Origin: Amnibacterium flavum
GTDB taxonomy: Bacteria > Actinomycetota > Actinomycetes > Actinomycetales > Microbacteriaceae
Assembly: GCF_003097495.1 (NCBI RefSeq)
Contig: NZ_QEOP01000002.1
Coordinates: forward strand, 930,001 to 994,000
Reading direction: 5' to 3'
Length of the DNA: 64,000 nt
Made by a program: the position numbers and the translations under genes. The stretch's first letter is position 1. Each line of letters opens with the position of its first letter. Under the pieces are notes generated by a model. That model was given only the letters and a program-made list of their open reading frames with translations, had not been told where the DNA came from and did not search any database. Below, piece by piece: positions 27,001 through 34,246 of this stretch.

Positions 27001-27478
27001 CGGCGAGCCGGTGGTGCCCCTCCTGACCGCGCGAGAGCACGACGAGGTGGGCGCCCTCGGGATCGGGCACCCCGTTCTGCGGCGCCGTGAGCCCGAGGGT
27101 CAGCTCGGCGCCGAAGACGGTGCGGACCGCGTGCTGCTCGGCCGCCTCGGCGAAACGGACGGCGCCGTACAGCCCGTTGTGGTCGGTCAGGGCGAGGCCC
27201 TCGAGTCGGAGTCGCAGCGCCTCCTGGAGGAGCTCCTCGGGAGAGGAGGCGCCGTCGAGGAAGCTGAAGTTGGAGTGGGCGTGCAGTTCGGCGTAGGGGA
27301 CGACCGGACCCTCGACCTGAGGTATCTCGACGGCGGGCGGGCGGTACGGCGGGCGCTTGAGGGTCCAGGCCGGGCTGTCGCCCCCATCCGCCTCGAGCGG
27401 GCGCGTGTTCGGGCGGGACGCCTCGGAGAGACGCCGCTCGAGCTCCGACCAGGGGATCGGAGGGTTGTTGTAGCCCAC
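24062..27478 (-). CDS. dnaE2: Error-prone DNA polymerase III alpha subunit DnaE2
   Basis: The 1138-residue C-family polymerase has a PHP domain (YAELHAHSNFSFLDGASSPEEL, LALTDHNGLYG), the catalytic palm with PDIDVDFDSDRREEI, the fingers, a helix-hairpin-helix region and a C-terminal OB-fold (RIEVGGVVIHRQRPAT). The length and N-terminal YNNPPIPWSELERRL segment are typical of DnaE2 rather than the replicative DnaE1. It performs SOS-induced mutagenic translesion synthesis with ImuA' and ImuB. The GTG at 27478 lies five bases after a GAAACT hexamer that abuts a perfect LexA box, so it has its own SOS promoter separate from imuA-imuB. Confidence 0.96.
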   Translation of the reverse strand: MGYNNPPIPWSELERRLSEASRPNTRPLEADGGDSPAWTLKRPPYRPPAVEIPQVEGPVVPYAELHAHSNFSFLDGASSPEELLQEALRLRLEGLALTDHNGLYGAVRFAEAAEQHAVRTVFGAELTLGLTAPQNGVPDPEGAHLVVLSRGQEGHHRLAAAITAAQLAPGAEKGSPRFGLDDLAARADGHWVVLTGCRKGLVRSALGDPASPDLEAAGRQLDRLVELFGRDSVVVELTDHGLSGDSLRNDALARLAAARHLPMVATGAVHYATPERHRLASALAAVRARRSLDELDGWLPANSGAHLRTGAEMAARFARYPGAVENTVDLAADLSFSLKSARPGLPKQEVPEGHTPMSWLRHLVREAIPIRYPGAPQSSVERIERELDVIEKKDFPGYFLIVHDIVKEAKSRGILCQGRGSAANSAVCYLLGITAVDSIFYGLPFERFLSSMRDEEPDIDVDFDSDRREEIIQYVYDKYGRQNAAQVANVITYRPKNAVRDMAKALGHSTGQQDAWSKQVERWGGVVHSDDHDIPGPVVDLASQVLKFPRHLGIHSGGMVLTDRPVGEVCPIEHARMPGRTVLQWDKDDCAWMGLVKFDLLGLGMLAALQYSFDLADRHFGERWDLGTLPREEQGVYDQLCRADSVGVFQVESRAQIATLPRLQPRRFYDLVVEVALIRPGPIQGKAVHPFVRRRVGEEQVSYLHPKLEPVLKRTLGVPIFQEQLMQIAMVVGGCTGEDADLLRRAMGSKRGLEKIESLKEKLFAGMAENGIFGDTAELIYRQIEAFADFGFAESHSISFALIVYASAWMRLHYPGLFLASLLRAQPMGFYSPQSLTADAKRHGVEVLRPDILRSGVWADLEPLGEKTGPSGRDSCLDHLQPDVTARFDRTAPIDYHLHRRDAHHAVRLGLTEVNGIDEKVAQRIVDERDRGGDFTSQADLARRVRLTAAQIEALSAADAFSSMGLGQREALWGAGAAAKERADYLPGTVMTVQPPLLPILSDAEQVASDLWATGISPGEHPITFVRTRLTERGVLSSESLRTAETGRRIEVGGVVIHRQRPATASGVTFINLEDETGMVNVICSVGVWQRFRRIAREAPAMIIRGVLERTPEGVVNVLADRFEPLTIGVRNVSRDFR

Positions 27479-27483
27479 ACGTA

Positions 27484-27513
27484 AGTTTCGAACATGTGTT
27501 CGAGTTGCGCAAC
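27484..27513 (-). promoter_or_regulatory. SOS promoter of dnaE2 with LexA box
   Basis: The perfect palindromic LexA box TCGAACATGTGTTCGA (reads TCGAACACATGTTCGA on the minus strand) lies at 27488-27503. On the minus strand TTGCGC (27513-27508), 17 bases, GAAACT (27489-27484), five bases and the dnaE2 GTG follow in order. LexA bound here would cover the promoter between -35 and -10. Confidence 0.9.
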
Positions 27514-27539
27514 TCGGCCGTGCCGCTCAGCTGTCGGCC

Positions 27540-29117
27540 TCAGTCGTAGCGTGCCTCCACCCAGCAGGCGCCGCCCTCGATCACCACCAGCCAGGCGTCC
27601 CCCTGGGCGTCGACCACCTGGAACCGATGCAGCGAACGCGCCGCGTTCGGATCCCACCAGCGCTCCTCGACCGGCCACGGGCCCGCCCAGGACCCGACCC
27701 CCACCGTGCGGCCGGCGCCCGGGGGAGCGAAGCGGGCGGGCGGGCCGTTCACGGCACCGCGCTCGTCGACGGTGACGGGGTCGCCCGACGGGGTGAGGAG
27801 GATGCAGGGACGCGGATCGGGGAACACGGTCGACGGGGGCATGCCGAGCAGTGCGCCCGGCCATGGTCTGTCGGCAGGACGGGCGATGAGCTCGCGGTCG
27901 CCCCACGGCACGAGCACCTGACGATCGGCGAGCATGCGTCCGCCGCCGACGGCGACGGTGACGACCGCGGTGTGGCCGAGCATGCTCTGCACGCGGGACA
28001 GGCCGTGATGCAGTGCCGCATCGGGGCCACCGCCCCAGAGCCCCGGCTCGTGGTGCACCGCCTCGTCGACACTGTGCGGCAGGATGCGCACGCGCACGAC
28101 GGGGGAGCGCAGACCGCTGTCGATCGCGCCGGTGCCCTGCAGCTGCCAGCGCACCCTGTCGACGACCTCCGCGGGAGTGAACGATCGGGGATGGAGCCAG
28201 GTGCGGGCCGACAGCTCGCCGGACTCGGAGGTGATCTCGACCCGCAGCCCGGTGCAGACGAGCCGCATCTCGGCCAGCCGGTCGAGGAACCGGTCGGCGG
28301 AGGCGCGCACTCCGAAGGTGACCTGGTCGACCCGGTCGAGGGGCGGCTCGAACGCGGTCTCGACGTCGAGTTCGTCGGGTGGGATGCGCGGGATGACCCG
28401 TCGCCCGTCGAGTCCGCGGGCGAGCCGGTGCGCCGTCATGCCCTCGATGCCGAAGCGTTCGCCGACCTGCGCCTCGGGCAGCTCGGCGAACATGCCGAGG
28501 TTCGGCAGGCCGAGCCGCCGGAGCAGCATGCCGAGCGCGGGCAGCCCGAGCACGGCGACGGGCAGCGGTGCGAGGAATGCCGGGGACCCGCCCGGCTCGA
28601 CGATCGAGACGCGCCCCGATCCGAGACGAGCCGCCTGCTCGGCCGCGAAGGGTCCGTCGGCGATGCCGATGCGGGAGCCCGCCACCCCTGCGTCATCGAG
28701 GTGCGCGAGCAGGGACTCAGCTGCAAGACCCTCGTTTCCGAAGTAGCGGGCGGGCCCTTGGGCGCGCAGCGCGGCGATGCCCGGACGGAGCACCTGCACG
28801 CCCGGCATCAGCTCGTCGATGCGGTCGAGAACCGGTTCGAAGGCGCGAGCATCGAGTGCGGGATCGAACGGGAGGGTCAGCAGGGATGCGCAGCGCGACT
28901 GCGCCTCGCGGACCCGCAGCCCCCGTCGAACCCCCTCGGAGCGCGCCGCGGCGGAGCAGGCGTGCACCTCGCCCCTGTCGATCAGCGCCAGCGGCGCACC
29001 GAGCGGGATGCCATCGGCCCGGGCGGCGGCGAAGGCGGGCCAATCCGGTATCCACAGCACCATCGTGCGGGTCACCTGATGCGGGTCGGCATCGCCGACC
29101 AGGGCATGCGCGGCCAT
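27540..29117 (-). CDS. imuB: Y-family polymerase-like mutasome protein ImuB
   Basis: The 525-residue protein resembles Y-family polymerases (TMVLWIPDWPAFAAARA, LDRIDELMPGVQVLRPGIAALRAQGPARYFG) but lacks the paired catalytic acidic residues, as known for ImuB. It keeps helix-hairpin-helix and little-finger-like regions and a long C-terminal tail that in this family contacts ImuA' and the beta clamp. It acts as an adaptor recruiting DnaE2 to stalled forks. Its ATG directly abuts the TAG of imuA (TAGATG), giving translational coupling and one transcript. It ends 61 bp before dnaE2, a gap that contains the second LexA box. Confidence 0.93.
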   Translation of the reverse strand: MAAHALVGDADPHQVTRTMVLWIPDWPAFAAARADGIPLGAPLALIDRGEVHACSAAARSEGVRRGLRVREAQSRCASLLTLPFDPALDARAFEPVLDRIDELMPGVQVLRPGIAALRAQGPARYFGNEGLAAESLLAHLDDAGVAGSRIGIADGPFAAEQAARLGSGRVSIVEPGGSPAFLAPLPVAVLGLPALGMLLRRLGLPNLGMFAELPEAQVGERFGIEGMTAHRLARGLDGRRVIPRIPPDELDVETAFEPPLDRVDQVTFGVRASADRFLDRLAEMRLVCTGLRVEITSESGELSARTWLHPRSFTPAEVVDRVRWQLQGTGAIDSGLRSPVVRVRILPHSVDEAVHHEPGLWGGGPDAALHHGLSRVQSMLGHTAVVTVAVGGGRMLADRQVLVPWGDRELIARPADRPWPGALLGMPPSTVFPDPRPCILLTPSGDPVTVDERGAVNGPPARFAPPGAGRTVGVGSWAGPWPVEERWWDPNAARSLHRFQVVDAQGDAWLVVIEGGACWVEARYD

Positions 29118-29873
29118 CTAGACGGCTCGTCGCAGGGGTGCGGACGCGAAGTCGATCTCATCGGGTCGCGCCCCGTCGATGCGCGGATCGGCGATCGACG
29201 GCGAGGGAGCCGCGACGGGCGAACCCGGCCCCGAGCCGGCGGGAAGCCAGACGTGCTTGCTGCGCGCGGGGCGGCCCCGCGTCTCGACGAGCACCTCGAC
29301 GCGACGCCCGGTGATCATGCCGTGACCGTCGCCGATGCCGCTCCACTGACTGCCCTGCAGGGTCAGTCGTGCCTCGCTGCCCGGCCAGTCGCCGAGTGAG
29401 ACGAGAGCGGCCTCGCGTTTGCGCAGACGGGCGGCGAGCCGTGAGGCATCGGAGTCGGACACGCGTCGCTGCGGCCGCACCACCACGACGGTGAGCACGT
29501 CGACGATGGCCGCCGTGACCGCGAGCCACTGGTCGCCCGGGTCGGGCACGAGCACGAGCCGTTCGAGGTCGATGCCGTGGGCGAGCGCCGCCTGCACACC
29601 GAACTCGGGAACGCCGATCACCCCGCACCAGGCGCCGGCGGCGGAGGGGGCGGCGAGCATGCTCATCGCGAGACTCAGCGACCCCTGCACGGAGTAGGCG
29701 CCACCTGCACGCATCATGCCGTCGGGGAGGAGCCCCTGGAACATGGGGTGGGTGGCGAGGGCCTTGGTCTGCAGGGTGGTCGCCTGCATCTCGCGGATGC
29801 GCGACTGCAGCTCGCGGACCTTGCCGAGCGGGTCGGCGGGGTCGGCGAGTGATGCTGCGCTCACGACTGCCAC
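29118..29873 (-). CDS. imuA: RecA-like mutasome protein ImuA'
   Basis: The 251-residue protein has a RecA-like core without an intact Walker A: MMRAGGAYSVQGSLSLAMSMLAAPSAAGAWCGVIGVPEFGVQAAL, then LERLVLVPDPGDQWLAVTAAIVD and TVVVVRPQRRVS. This matches actinobacterial ImuA', which interacts with ImuB rather than promoting strand exchange. Its position directly upstream of imuB and dnaE2 confirms the assignment. The GTG at 29873 lies five bases after a GAAACT hexamer within the SOS promoter and has no Shine-Dalgarno sequence, so a leaderless SOS transcript is likely. Confidence 0.9.
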   Translation of the reverse strand: MAVVSAASLADPADPLGKVRELQSRIREMQATTLQTKALATHPMFQGLLPDGMMRAGGAYSVQGSLSLAMSMLAAPSAAGAWCGVIGVPEFGVQAALAHGIDLERLVLVPDPGDQWLAVTAAIVDVLTVVVVRPQRRVSDSDASRLAARLRKREAALVSLGDWPGSEARLTLQGSQWSGIGDGHGMITGRRVEVLVETRGRPARSKHVWLPAGSGPGSPVAAPSPSIADPRIDGARPDEIDFASAPLRRAV

Positions 29874-29878
29874 AGCCC

Positions 29879-29907
29879 AGTTTCGAACATGTGTTCGAGT
29901 CTGTCAA
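29879..29907 (-). promoter_or_regulatory. SOS promoter of imuA-imuB with LexA box
   Basis: TTGACA (29907-29902), 17 bases, GAAACT (29884-29879), five bases and the GTG of imuA. The LexA box TCGAACATGTGTTCGA lies at 29883-29898, between and overlapping the promoter elements. The 22 bases around the box are identical to those at the dnaE2 promoter. Confidence 0.92.
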
Positions 29908-29959
29908 ACGCCGCCGACACGGGCGGCGACCCCGTCAGGAGACGGGACCAGCCAGCCGG

Positions 29960-30154
29960 TCAGGCCCCTTCGACCTCGGAGGGGTCGGGCCCCTCGGGGT
30001 CGGCGCGGGTGTCGTCGAGGGTGAGGAGTCCGTCGGGATCCTTGGGATCGTCGACTCCCGTCAGCCTCTCGCCGACGGAGGCGCTCCCGTCGCCGTCGAA
30101 GACCGGCTTGTCCTCATGGTCGGGCGGGGGCAGCTGACCCTCGCGCGGTGTCAC
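29960..30154 (-). CDS. Small acidic proline-rich hypothetical protein
   Basis: This 64-residue protein is acidic and rich in Asp, Glu and Pro (DHEDKPVFDGDGSASVGERL, DDPKDPDGLLTLDD) with no visible fold or membrane segment. The GTG at 30154 overlaps the stop of the small gene before it by four bases (GTGA), which is the main reason to accept it as a gene. Its composition resembles that of the proteins at 30151-30390 and 40320-40511. Function unknown; it may be intrinsically disordered. Confidence 0.6.
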   Translation of the reverse strand: MTPREGQLPPPDHEDKPVFDGDGSASVGERLTGVDDPKDPDGLLTLDDTRADPEGPDPSEVEGA

Positions 30155-30390
30155 GAACGGTCCTCGACGGGGCCCTCGTCGTCGAGGCCGACGATCTCGT
30201 CGTACTCGAGGTCGTTCTCGTCGTAGGTGGGGGTCGCCTCGCCCGGCGCCCCGCCGGTGGGACCGTCGTTGCCGTCGCCGAGTCCGTCGAACACGGTCTC
30301 GCCCGCGACGGCGTCGTTGGTGACCGTCTCGTTCGCGAGGGCGGCCAGCCGCTCCTTGTCGAAGCCTTCGCCGTAGGGTGCGTCGCTCAT
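30151..30390 (-). CDS. Small acidic hypothetical protein
   Basis: The 79-residue protein starts MSDAPYGEGFDKERLAALAN and ends in an acidic tail (YDENDLEYDEIVGLDDEGP). No known domain is visible, and low complexity suggests partial disorder. The ATG at 30390 has GGAGAAGAAG directly upstream, a strong ribosome-binding site. A longer open frame upstream was rejected as non-protein-like. It is translationally coupled to the next small acidic gene. Similar MSD-starting small proteins lie at 40620-40817. Confidence 0.72.
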   Translation of the reverse strand: MSDAPYGEGFDKERLAALANETVTNDAVAGETVFDGLGDGNDGPTGGAPGEATPTYDENDLEYDEIVGLDDEGPVEDRS

Positions 30391-30521
30391 CTTCTTCTCC
30401 TTGCTCGGAACCTTCACGGTATCGATGGCCGAGGTCGCAGCGATCCTCGCCCGGTGTGCTCGCAGAGGGCTCCCAGCAACGGGCCCGCCCGATCGGACCG
30501 CCACTGCTGCGGCGAGACGAC

Positions 30522-32162
30522 TCAGACGCGTTCGAGCAGGTCGTGCTCGGCGATCGCCTCGAGGGACAGCACGCGGTACCCCTCTGTGCCGAAGAAGACG
30601 GTGATCCGGTCGTCCTCCACCTTCATCACGGTTCCGGAACCCCACTCGCGGTGCCGGACCGTCGCGTCGACGGGGAAGGGACCGGCATCCTGATCCGCCC
30701 CGTCGAGGTGCTCGTAGGCGGTGCCGGAGGTGCAGGTGTCGCAGTTGCCGCACGGCTCATCGCGCTCCTCGCCGAAGTAGCCGAGCAGGAAGATGCGTCG
30801 GCAGCTCAGCGTCTCCGCGTACGAGCGCATCATGGCGATCCGCGATTCGTCGATGTTCGCGCGGTTCTCCGCCTGGGTCACCGCGGCGGCGACAGCCTCG
30901 CCGACTCCCATGTCGGAGACCGCGCTGATGCCGTCGTCTCCGTCGACGGCGGCCCCGGCGTCGATCAGCAGGGACAGGCTCGGGCCGAGCTGACGACTCG
31001 ACAGGAGGGTCGCCTCCGCGAGTTCGGCGGCGCTGACCGGCCGCTCCACCGAGGCGAGCGCGGTGGCGATCCGCTCGAGCCGGCTCCTGTTGGGCGAGTT
31101 CCCGGCGAAGAAGGACCGCAACGAGAGGTCCTCGGAGCGGTAGTGCAGCCGGGCGAGAGCGGGCTCGCCGTCGCGACCGCTCCGGCCGACCTCCTGGTAG
31201 TACTCGTCGACCGACTCCGTGACGGCCGCGTGCAGGACGAATCGGATGCCGGCTTTGTCGATGCCCATCCCGAAGGCCGATGTCGCGACGACGACGTCGT
31301 ACTCGTCGGCACGGAACCCTTCGTGCAGGCCGCGACGATCCTTCGCGCCGAGGCCTCCGTGGTAAGCCGCGGCTCGAAGCCCCCGGGATCGGAGCTCCTC
31401 GGCGTACCGCTCGGTGTCGCGCCGGGTGCCGACGTAGAGGAGCCCGGGTTTCTGGAGGGATTCGACGTCCTCGACGACGGCGGCGCGTTTGGCGTCGTCG
31501 TCGGAGTGGCGGACGACCTCGAGTCGGATATTGGGTCGGTCGTAGCCGCGGCTGATGAGCACGGGATCGCGGAGCTCGAGGCGATCAACGATCTCCTGGC
31601 GGACGGGCCCGGCCCCCGTCGCCGTCATCGCGAGCACGGTGGGGCGGCCGATCGCATCCACCGCATCGTGGAGGCGCAGGTAGTCGGGCCGGAAGTCGTG
31701 ACCCCACGACGACACGCAGTGCGCCTCGTCGACGACGAACAGGGACACGGATGCGGCGGCGAGGCGCTCGATCACGTCCTCGCGGGCGAGCTGCTCGGGT
31801 GAGAGGAAGAGGTACCCGACGCGGCCCCCCTCGACCTCGCGCCACGCCTCCTCGTTGGCGCGCTCGCCCTGAGCCGAGTTGATCGCGTACGCGGTGGGAG
31901 CGGTCGGACGGTCGCGGATCCCGGCGACCTGGTCGTCCTGGAGCGCGATCAGCGGCGAGACGACGACGGTCATTCCGGGCAGCAGAGCCCCCGCGACCTT
32001 GTACACGGCGGATTTGCCGTAGCCCGTCGGCATGATGGCGAGCACGTCCCGGCCGTCGAGCACCTGGGCAATCGCGTCGGCGAGGCCCGGTCGGAGTTCG
32101 GTCCAGCCGAAGAGTTCGTCTGCGGTGTTGGAGATCCGATCGGTCGTGGTCGATGAAGTCAC
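30522..32162 (-). CDS. recQ: ATP-dependent DNA helicase RecQ
   Basis: The 546-residue protein has the RecQ helicase motifs: LRPGLADAIAQVLDGRD, Walker A IMPTGYGKSAVY, Walker B VDEAHCVSSWGHDFRPDY, III AMTATGAG, V VATSAFGMGIDKAGIRFV and VI YYQEVGRSGRDGE. A zinc-binding cysteine cluster (CRRIFLLGYFGE, CGNCDTC) and a winged-helix-like region follow, but no canonical HRDC domain. It unwinds recombination intermediates 3'-5'. The start is uncertain: GTG at 32162 lies six bases after GAGCAT, while an ATG at 32195 adds 11 unconserved residues. Confidence 0.93.
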   Translation of the reverse strand: MTSSTTTDRISNTADELFGWTELRPGLADAIAQVLDGRDVLAIMPTGYGKSAVYKVAGALLPGMTVVVSPLIALQDDQVAGIRDRPTAPTAYAINSAQGERANEEAWREVEGGRVGYLFLSPEQLAREDVIERLAAASVSLFVVDEAHCVSSWGHDFRPDYLRLHDAVDAIGRPTVLAMTATGAGPVRQEIVDRLELRDPVLISRGYDRPNIRLEVVRHSDDDAKRAAVVEDVESLQKPGLLYVGTRRDTERYAEELRSRGLRAAAYHGGLGAKDRRGLHEGFRADEYDVVVATSAFGMGIDKAGIRFVLHAAVTESVDEYYQEVGRSGRDGEPALARLHYRSEDLSLRSFFAGNSPNRSRLERIATALASVERPVSAAELAEATLLSSRQLGPSLSLLIDAGAAVDGDDGISAVSDMGVGEAVAAAVTQAENRANIDESRIAMMRSYAETLSCRRIFLLGYFGEERDEPCGNCDTCTSGTAYEHLDGADQDAGPFPVDATVRHREWGSGTVMKVEDDRITVFFGTEGYRVLSLEAIAEHDLLERV

Positions 32163-32250
32163 AGATGCATGCTCACACGTCGAGGCTGACAGCATGCACG
32201 ACGGATGATCGGACGTCGCAGCGGACCGACCGGAGGAGCTCGGGAAGCGG

Positions 32251-32574
32251 TCAGGCGGCCTTGGGGTCGATGCGGCCGATCATGGACCACACGGTGCGGG
32301 TGAGCTCGGGATGCTCGAGCGCGATGAGGCGGAGGATCCCGAATTCGAACTTCTCGGCTCGCTCCGGGGGAGCCGACGGGTGATACGCCTGGGAGCGCTG
32401 CTCGGTCAGGCCGAGGGCGGCGATGGTGTCGCCGCGCAGGATCCGAACGACCCGCTCGTCGACGCTCGGCAGCTCGGGGATGAACTGCCACGGATCCTCG
32501 CCGAGACGGCAGCGGTGCTCGATCTCGGCCTGCAGCTCGTCGCGTGCCTCCGCCCGCAACGTCGCCAGTTCCAT
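32251..32574 (-). CDS. Conserved hypothetical protein
   Basis: The 107-residue protein (MELATLRAEARDELQAEIEHRC, DPWQFIPELPSVDERVVRILRGDTIAALGL, HPELTRTVWSMIGRIDP) is well structured and helix-rich, without membrane segments or known catalytic motifs. I recall similar proteins in Microbacteriaceae but no function. A GTG three codons upstream, which has AAGGGGG before it, is an equally good start. It lies upstream of recQ on the same strand, 88 bp away. Confidence 0.75.
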   Translation of the reverse strand: MELATLRAEARDELQAEIEHRCRLGEDPWQFIPELPSVDERVVRILRGDTIAALGLTEQRSQAYHPSAPPERAEKFEFGILRLIALEHPELTRTVWSMIGRIDPKAA

Positions 32575-32692
32575 CTGCGCCACCCCGGCCCCCTTCCCTC
32601 GTTCCGACCCTACGTCACACCCCATGGGCGTTTTCCCGGGACCGATCCGCGTGTCACGGACACGAAACATGACGGTTACGAAGGCGAGCGCC

Positions 32693-33061
32693 TCAGAGGA
32701 TCTGCGCGACGATGACCTCGATGCCGGTGGGATCGACGAGGCGGGCGATCCGCTCGCCCCACGGCTGGTCCTCGGCGGCGGTCGTGACGACGGCTCCGAT
32801 CGCGAGCGCGCGGGCGACGAGCGCGTCGACGTCGTCGACGTAGAACCAGAGCGACACCTGGCTGGGACCGCGGGTCGGGTCGGGGTGCAGCCCCAAGCCG
32901 ATCTCGGCCGCCCCGATGTGCAGGGACAGGTAGGTGGGCGCGTCCTCGGGGAAGCGGTAGACGACCTCGCCGCCCATCACATCGCGGTAGAAGCCGAGGA
33001 GCTGCGGGAGGTCGGCGGAGACGACGATCGGGAATCCGCTCCGGCGGCGTGGTTCAGTCAC
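32693..33061 (-). CDS. VOC family protein (glyoxalase/bleomycin-resistance fold)
   Basis: The 122-residue single-domain protein shows the VOC pattern of two beta-alpha-beta-beta-beta units: FPIVVSADLPQLLGFYRDVMGGEVVYRFPED, then YLSLHIGAAEIGLGLHP, then VSLWFYVDDVDALVARALAIGAVVTTAAEDQPWGERIARLVDPTGIEV. His and Glu metal-ligand positions are partly kept. It may be an antibiotic-binding protein or a metal enzyme; the substrate is unknown. AGAGGA lies upstream of the GTG start at 33061. It diverges from the NUDIX gene. Confidence 0.88.
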   Translation of the reverse strand: MTEPRRRSGFPIVVSADLPQLLGFYRDVMGGEVVYRFPEDAPTYLSLHIGAAEIGLGLHPDPTRGPSQVSLWFYVDDVDALVARALAIGAVVTTAAEDQPWGERIARLVDPTGIEVIVAQIL

Positions 33062-33146
33062 GGTGTCCTCTTCGAGTGGTGTTCACGCCATCTTGGTGCA
33101 CGCGGACGATCGTCGGCGACACGTCGGAAACATGAGCGGCGCGCCG

Positions 33147-33158
33147 TACGCTGATGCG
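33147..33158 (+). promoter_or_regulatory. Leaderless-type promoter of the NUDIX gene
   Basis: TACGCT at 33147-33152 is followed by six bases and GTG at 33159. The same hexamer with the same spacing precedes the LysM lipoprotein ATG at 34115 on the other strand. Confidence 0.55.
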
Positions 33159-33641
33159 GTGTTCGAAGTCGCCGTCACCTACCTGCTGCGCAGCACGGAC
33201 TCGGGGGTGGAGGTGCTGCTCGGCGAGAAGCTGACCGGGATCGGACGCGGCAAGGTCGTGGGTCCGGGCGGCAAGCTCGAACCGGGGGAGAGCGCTGTCG
33301 CCGCCGCCGTGCGCGAGGTGTCGGAGGAGGTCGGCCTCACGGTCGGGGAGGCGGACGCGAGGCCCATCGCGCGCCTGGAGTACTCGTTCCCGCACCGCCC
33401 GGAGTGGAGTCAGGCGTCGACCGCGTTCGTCGCGACCCGCTGGTCGGGTGAGCCGCGCTCGAGCCGCGAGCTCTCGCCGGTCTGGTTCCCGATCGGCGCG
33501 CTGCCGCTCGAGCGCATGTGGGCGGATGCCCGGCTGTGGCTGCCGAGGGCTCTCGCGGGCGAGTTCGTCAGGGGCGAATGCTCCTACGGCGAGGACAACG
33601 ACTCGGTCGCGGACTGGCGGGAGATCGCCTCTCCGCGGTAG
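33159..33641 (+). CDS. NUDIX hydrolase (MutT/MTH1-like)
   Basis: The 160-residue protein starts VFEVAVTYLLRSTDSGVEVLLGEKLTGIGRGKVVGPGG. It carries the full Nudix box GGKLEPGESAVAAAVREVSEEVGL, with the catalytic REVSEE metal-binding helix, and a C-terminal SPVWFPIGALPLERMWADARLWLP. The pattern fits oxidised-purine nucleoside triphosphate diphosphatases. The GTG at 33159 was preferred over an ATG at 33132, because TACGCT lies six nucleotides before it and the extra nine residues are not conserved-looking. It converges on the LysM gene, 6 bp away. Confidence 0.88.
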   Translation: MFEVAVTYLLRSTDSGVEVLLGEKLTGIGRGKVVGPGGKLEPGESAVAAAVREVSEEVGLTVGEADARPIARLEYSFPHRPEWSQASTAFVATRWSGEPRSSRELSPVWFPIGALPLERMWADARLWLPRALAGEFVRGECSYGEDNDSVADWREIASPR

Positions 33642-33647
33642 GCCGGG

Positions 33648-34115
33648 TCAGCGCGTGGTCTGCCAGTCGAGGTTGATGATCTGCCCGATGTAGAGCGTCT
33701 CGCCCAGGTTCGGGATCGACGGGTTCATGCGCAGCAGCTGCTGCTGCGGTACATCGAATCGCTGGGCGATGTCGAAGAACGAGTCTCCGCTGACGACGGT
33801 GTAGGTCAGGAGATAGCCGTTGCCGTCGGCGCTCGCGGCGCCCTGGGCGCCCGGGATCGCGCCGGTGTCGTTCGCGGGGCCCTCGACGACGACGGGGGCG
33901 GGCGCGTTGGGCACGACGGGTGCCTCGACGGGCGCCTCCGCCACCGGGGTCGGAGTGGGGGTGGCCGTGACGACGACGGTCTCCGCAGGTTCCGGCGTCG
34001 CTGTCACGATGACGGTCTGCACGGGGGCGGGGGCCGTGCAGGCCGAGACGCCGACTCCGACGGCACCGAGCAGCAGCACGGTCAGGGTCGCCGTGCCTCG
34101 GAGACGCAGAGCCAT
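33648..34115 (-). CDS. LysM-domain lipoprotein
   Basis: The 155-residue protein has a lipoprotein signal peptide (LTVLLLGAVGVGVSAC, lipobox VSAC), a long Pro/Thr/Ala/Val-rich linker (residues about 25-90) and one C-terminal LysM domain (YTVVSGDSFFDIAQRFDVPQ, then LLRMNPSIPNLGETLYIGQIINL). It should be anchored to the outer face of the membrane and bind peptidoglycan. TACGCT (34127-34122) lies six bases before the ATG, with no Shine-Dalgarno sequence, again suggesting a leaderless mRNA. It diverges from the secreted HNH nuclease gene. Confidence 0.88.
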   Translation of the reverse strand: MALRLRGTATLTVLLLGAVGVGVSACTAPAPVQTVIVTATPEPAETVVVTATPTPTPVAEAPVEAPVVPNAPAPVVVEGPANDTGAIPGAQGAASADGNGYLLTYTVVSGDSFFDIAQRFDVPQQQLLRMNPSIPNLGETLYIGQIINLDWQTTR

Positions 34116-34234
34116 GCGCCGAGCGTATCCGGGCGCACTCCTGTCCCGCATCCTCGTCCGTGTGCCGTGTCCGCACGGTCGGGTCGACCTCGCGCATGCT
34201 GGCGCGCCGGACGTGGATCGAGGCGGTGCCGACC

Positions 34235-34246
34235 TAGCCTTGCGGC
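34235..34246 (+). promoter_or_regulatory. Leaderless-type promoter of the secreted HNH nuclease gene
   Basis: TAGCCT at 34235-34240, six bases, then GTG at 34247. Identical hexamer and spacing occur at the exonuclease (1850) and carboxypeptidase (15550) starts. Confidence 0.6.

Noticed and set aside
24305-27484. Long open frame antisense to dnaE2 (about 1059 codons)
   Set aside because: It is a GC-driven shadow of the DnaE2 frame, with no start context or domain. The same applies to long antisense frames under the APC permease (10888-12480) and the nuclease-helicase (59916-62645).
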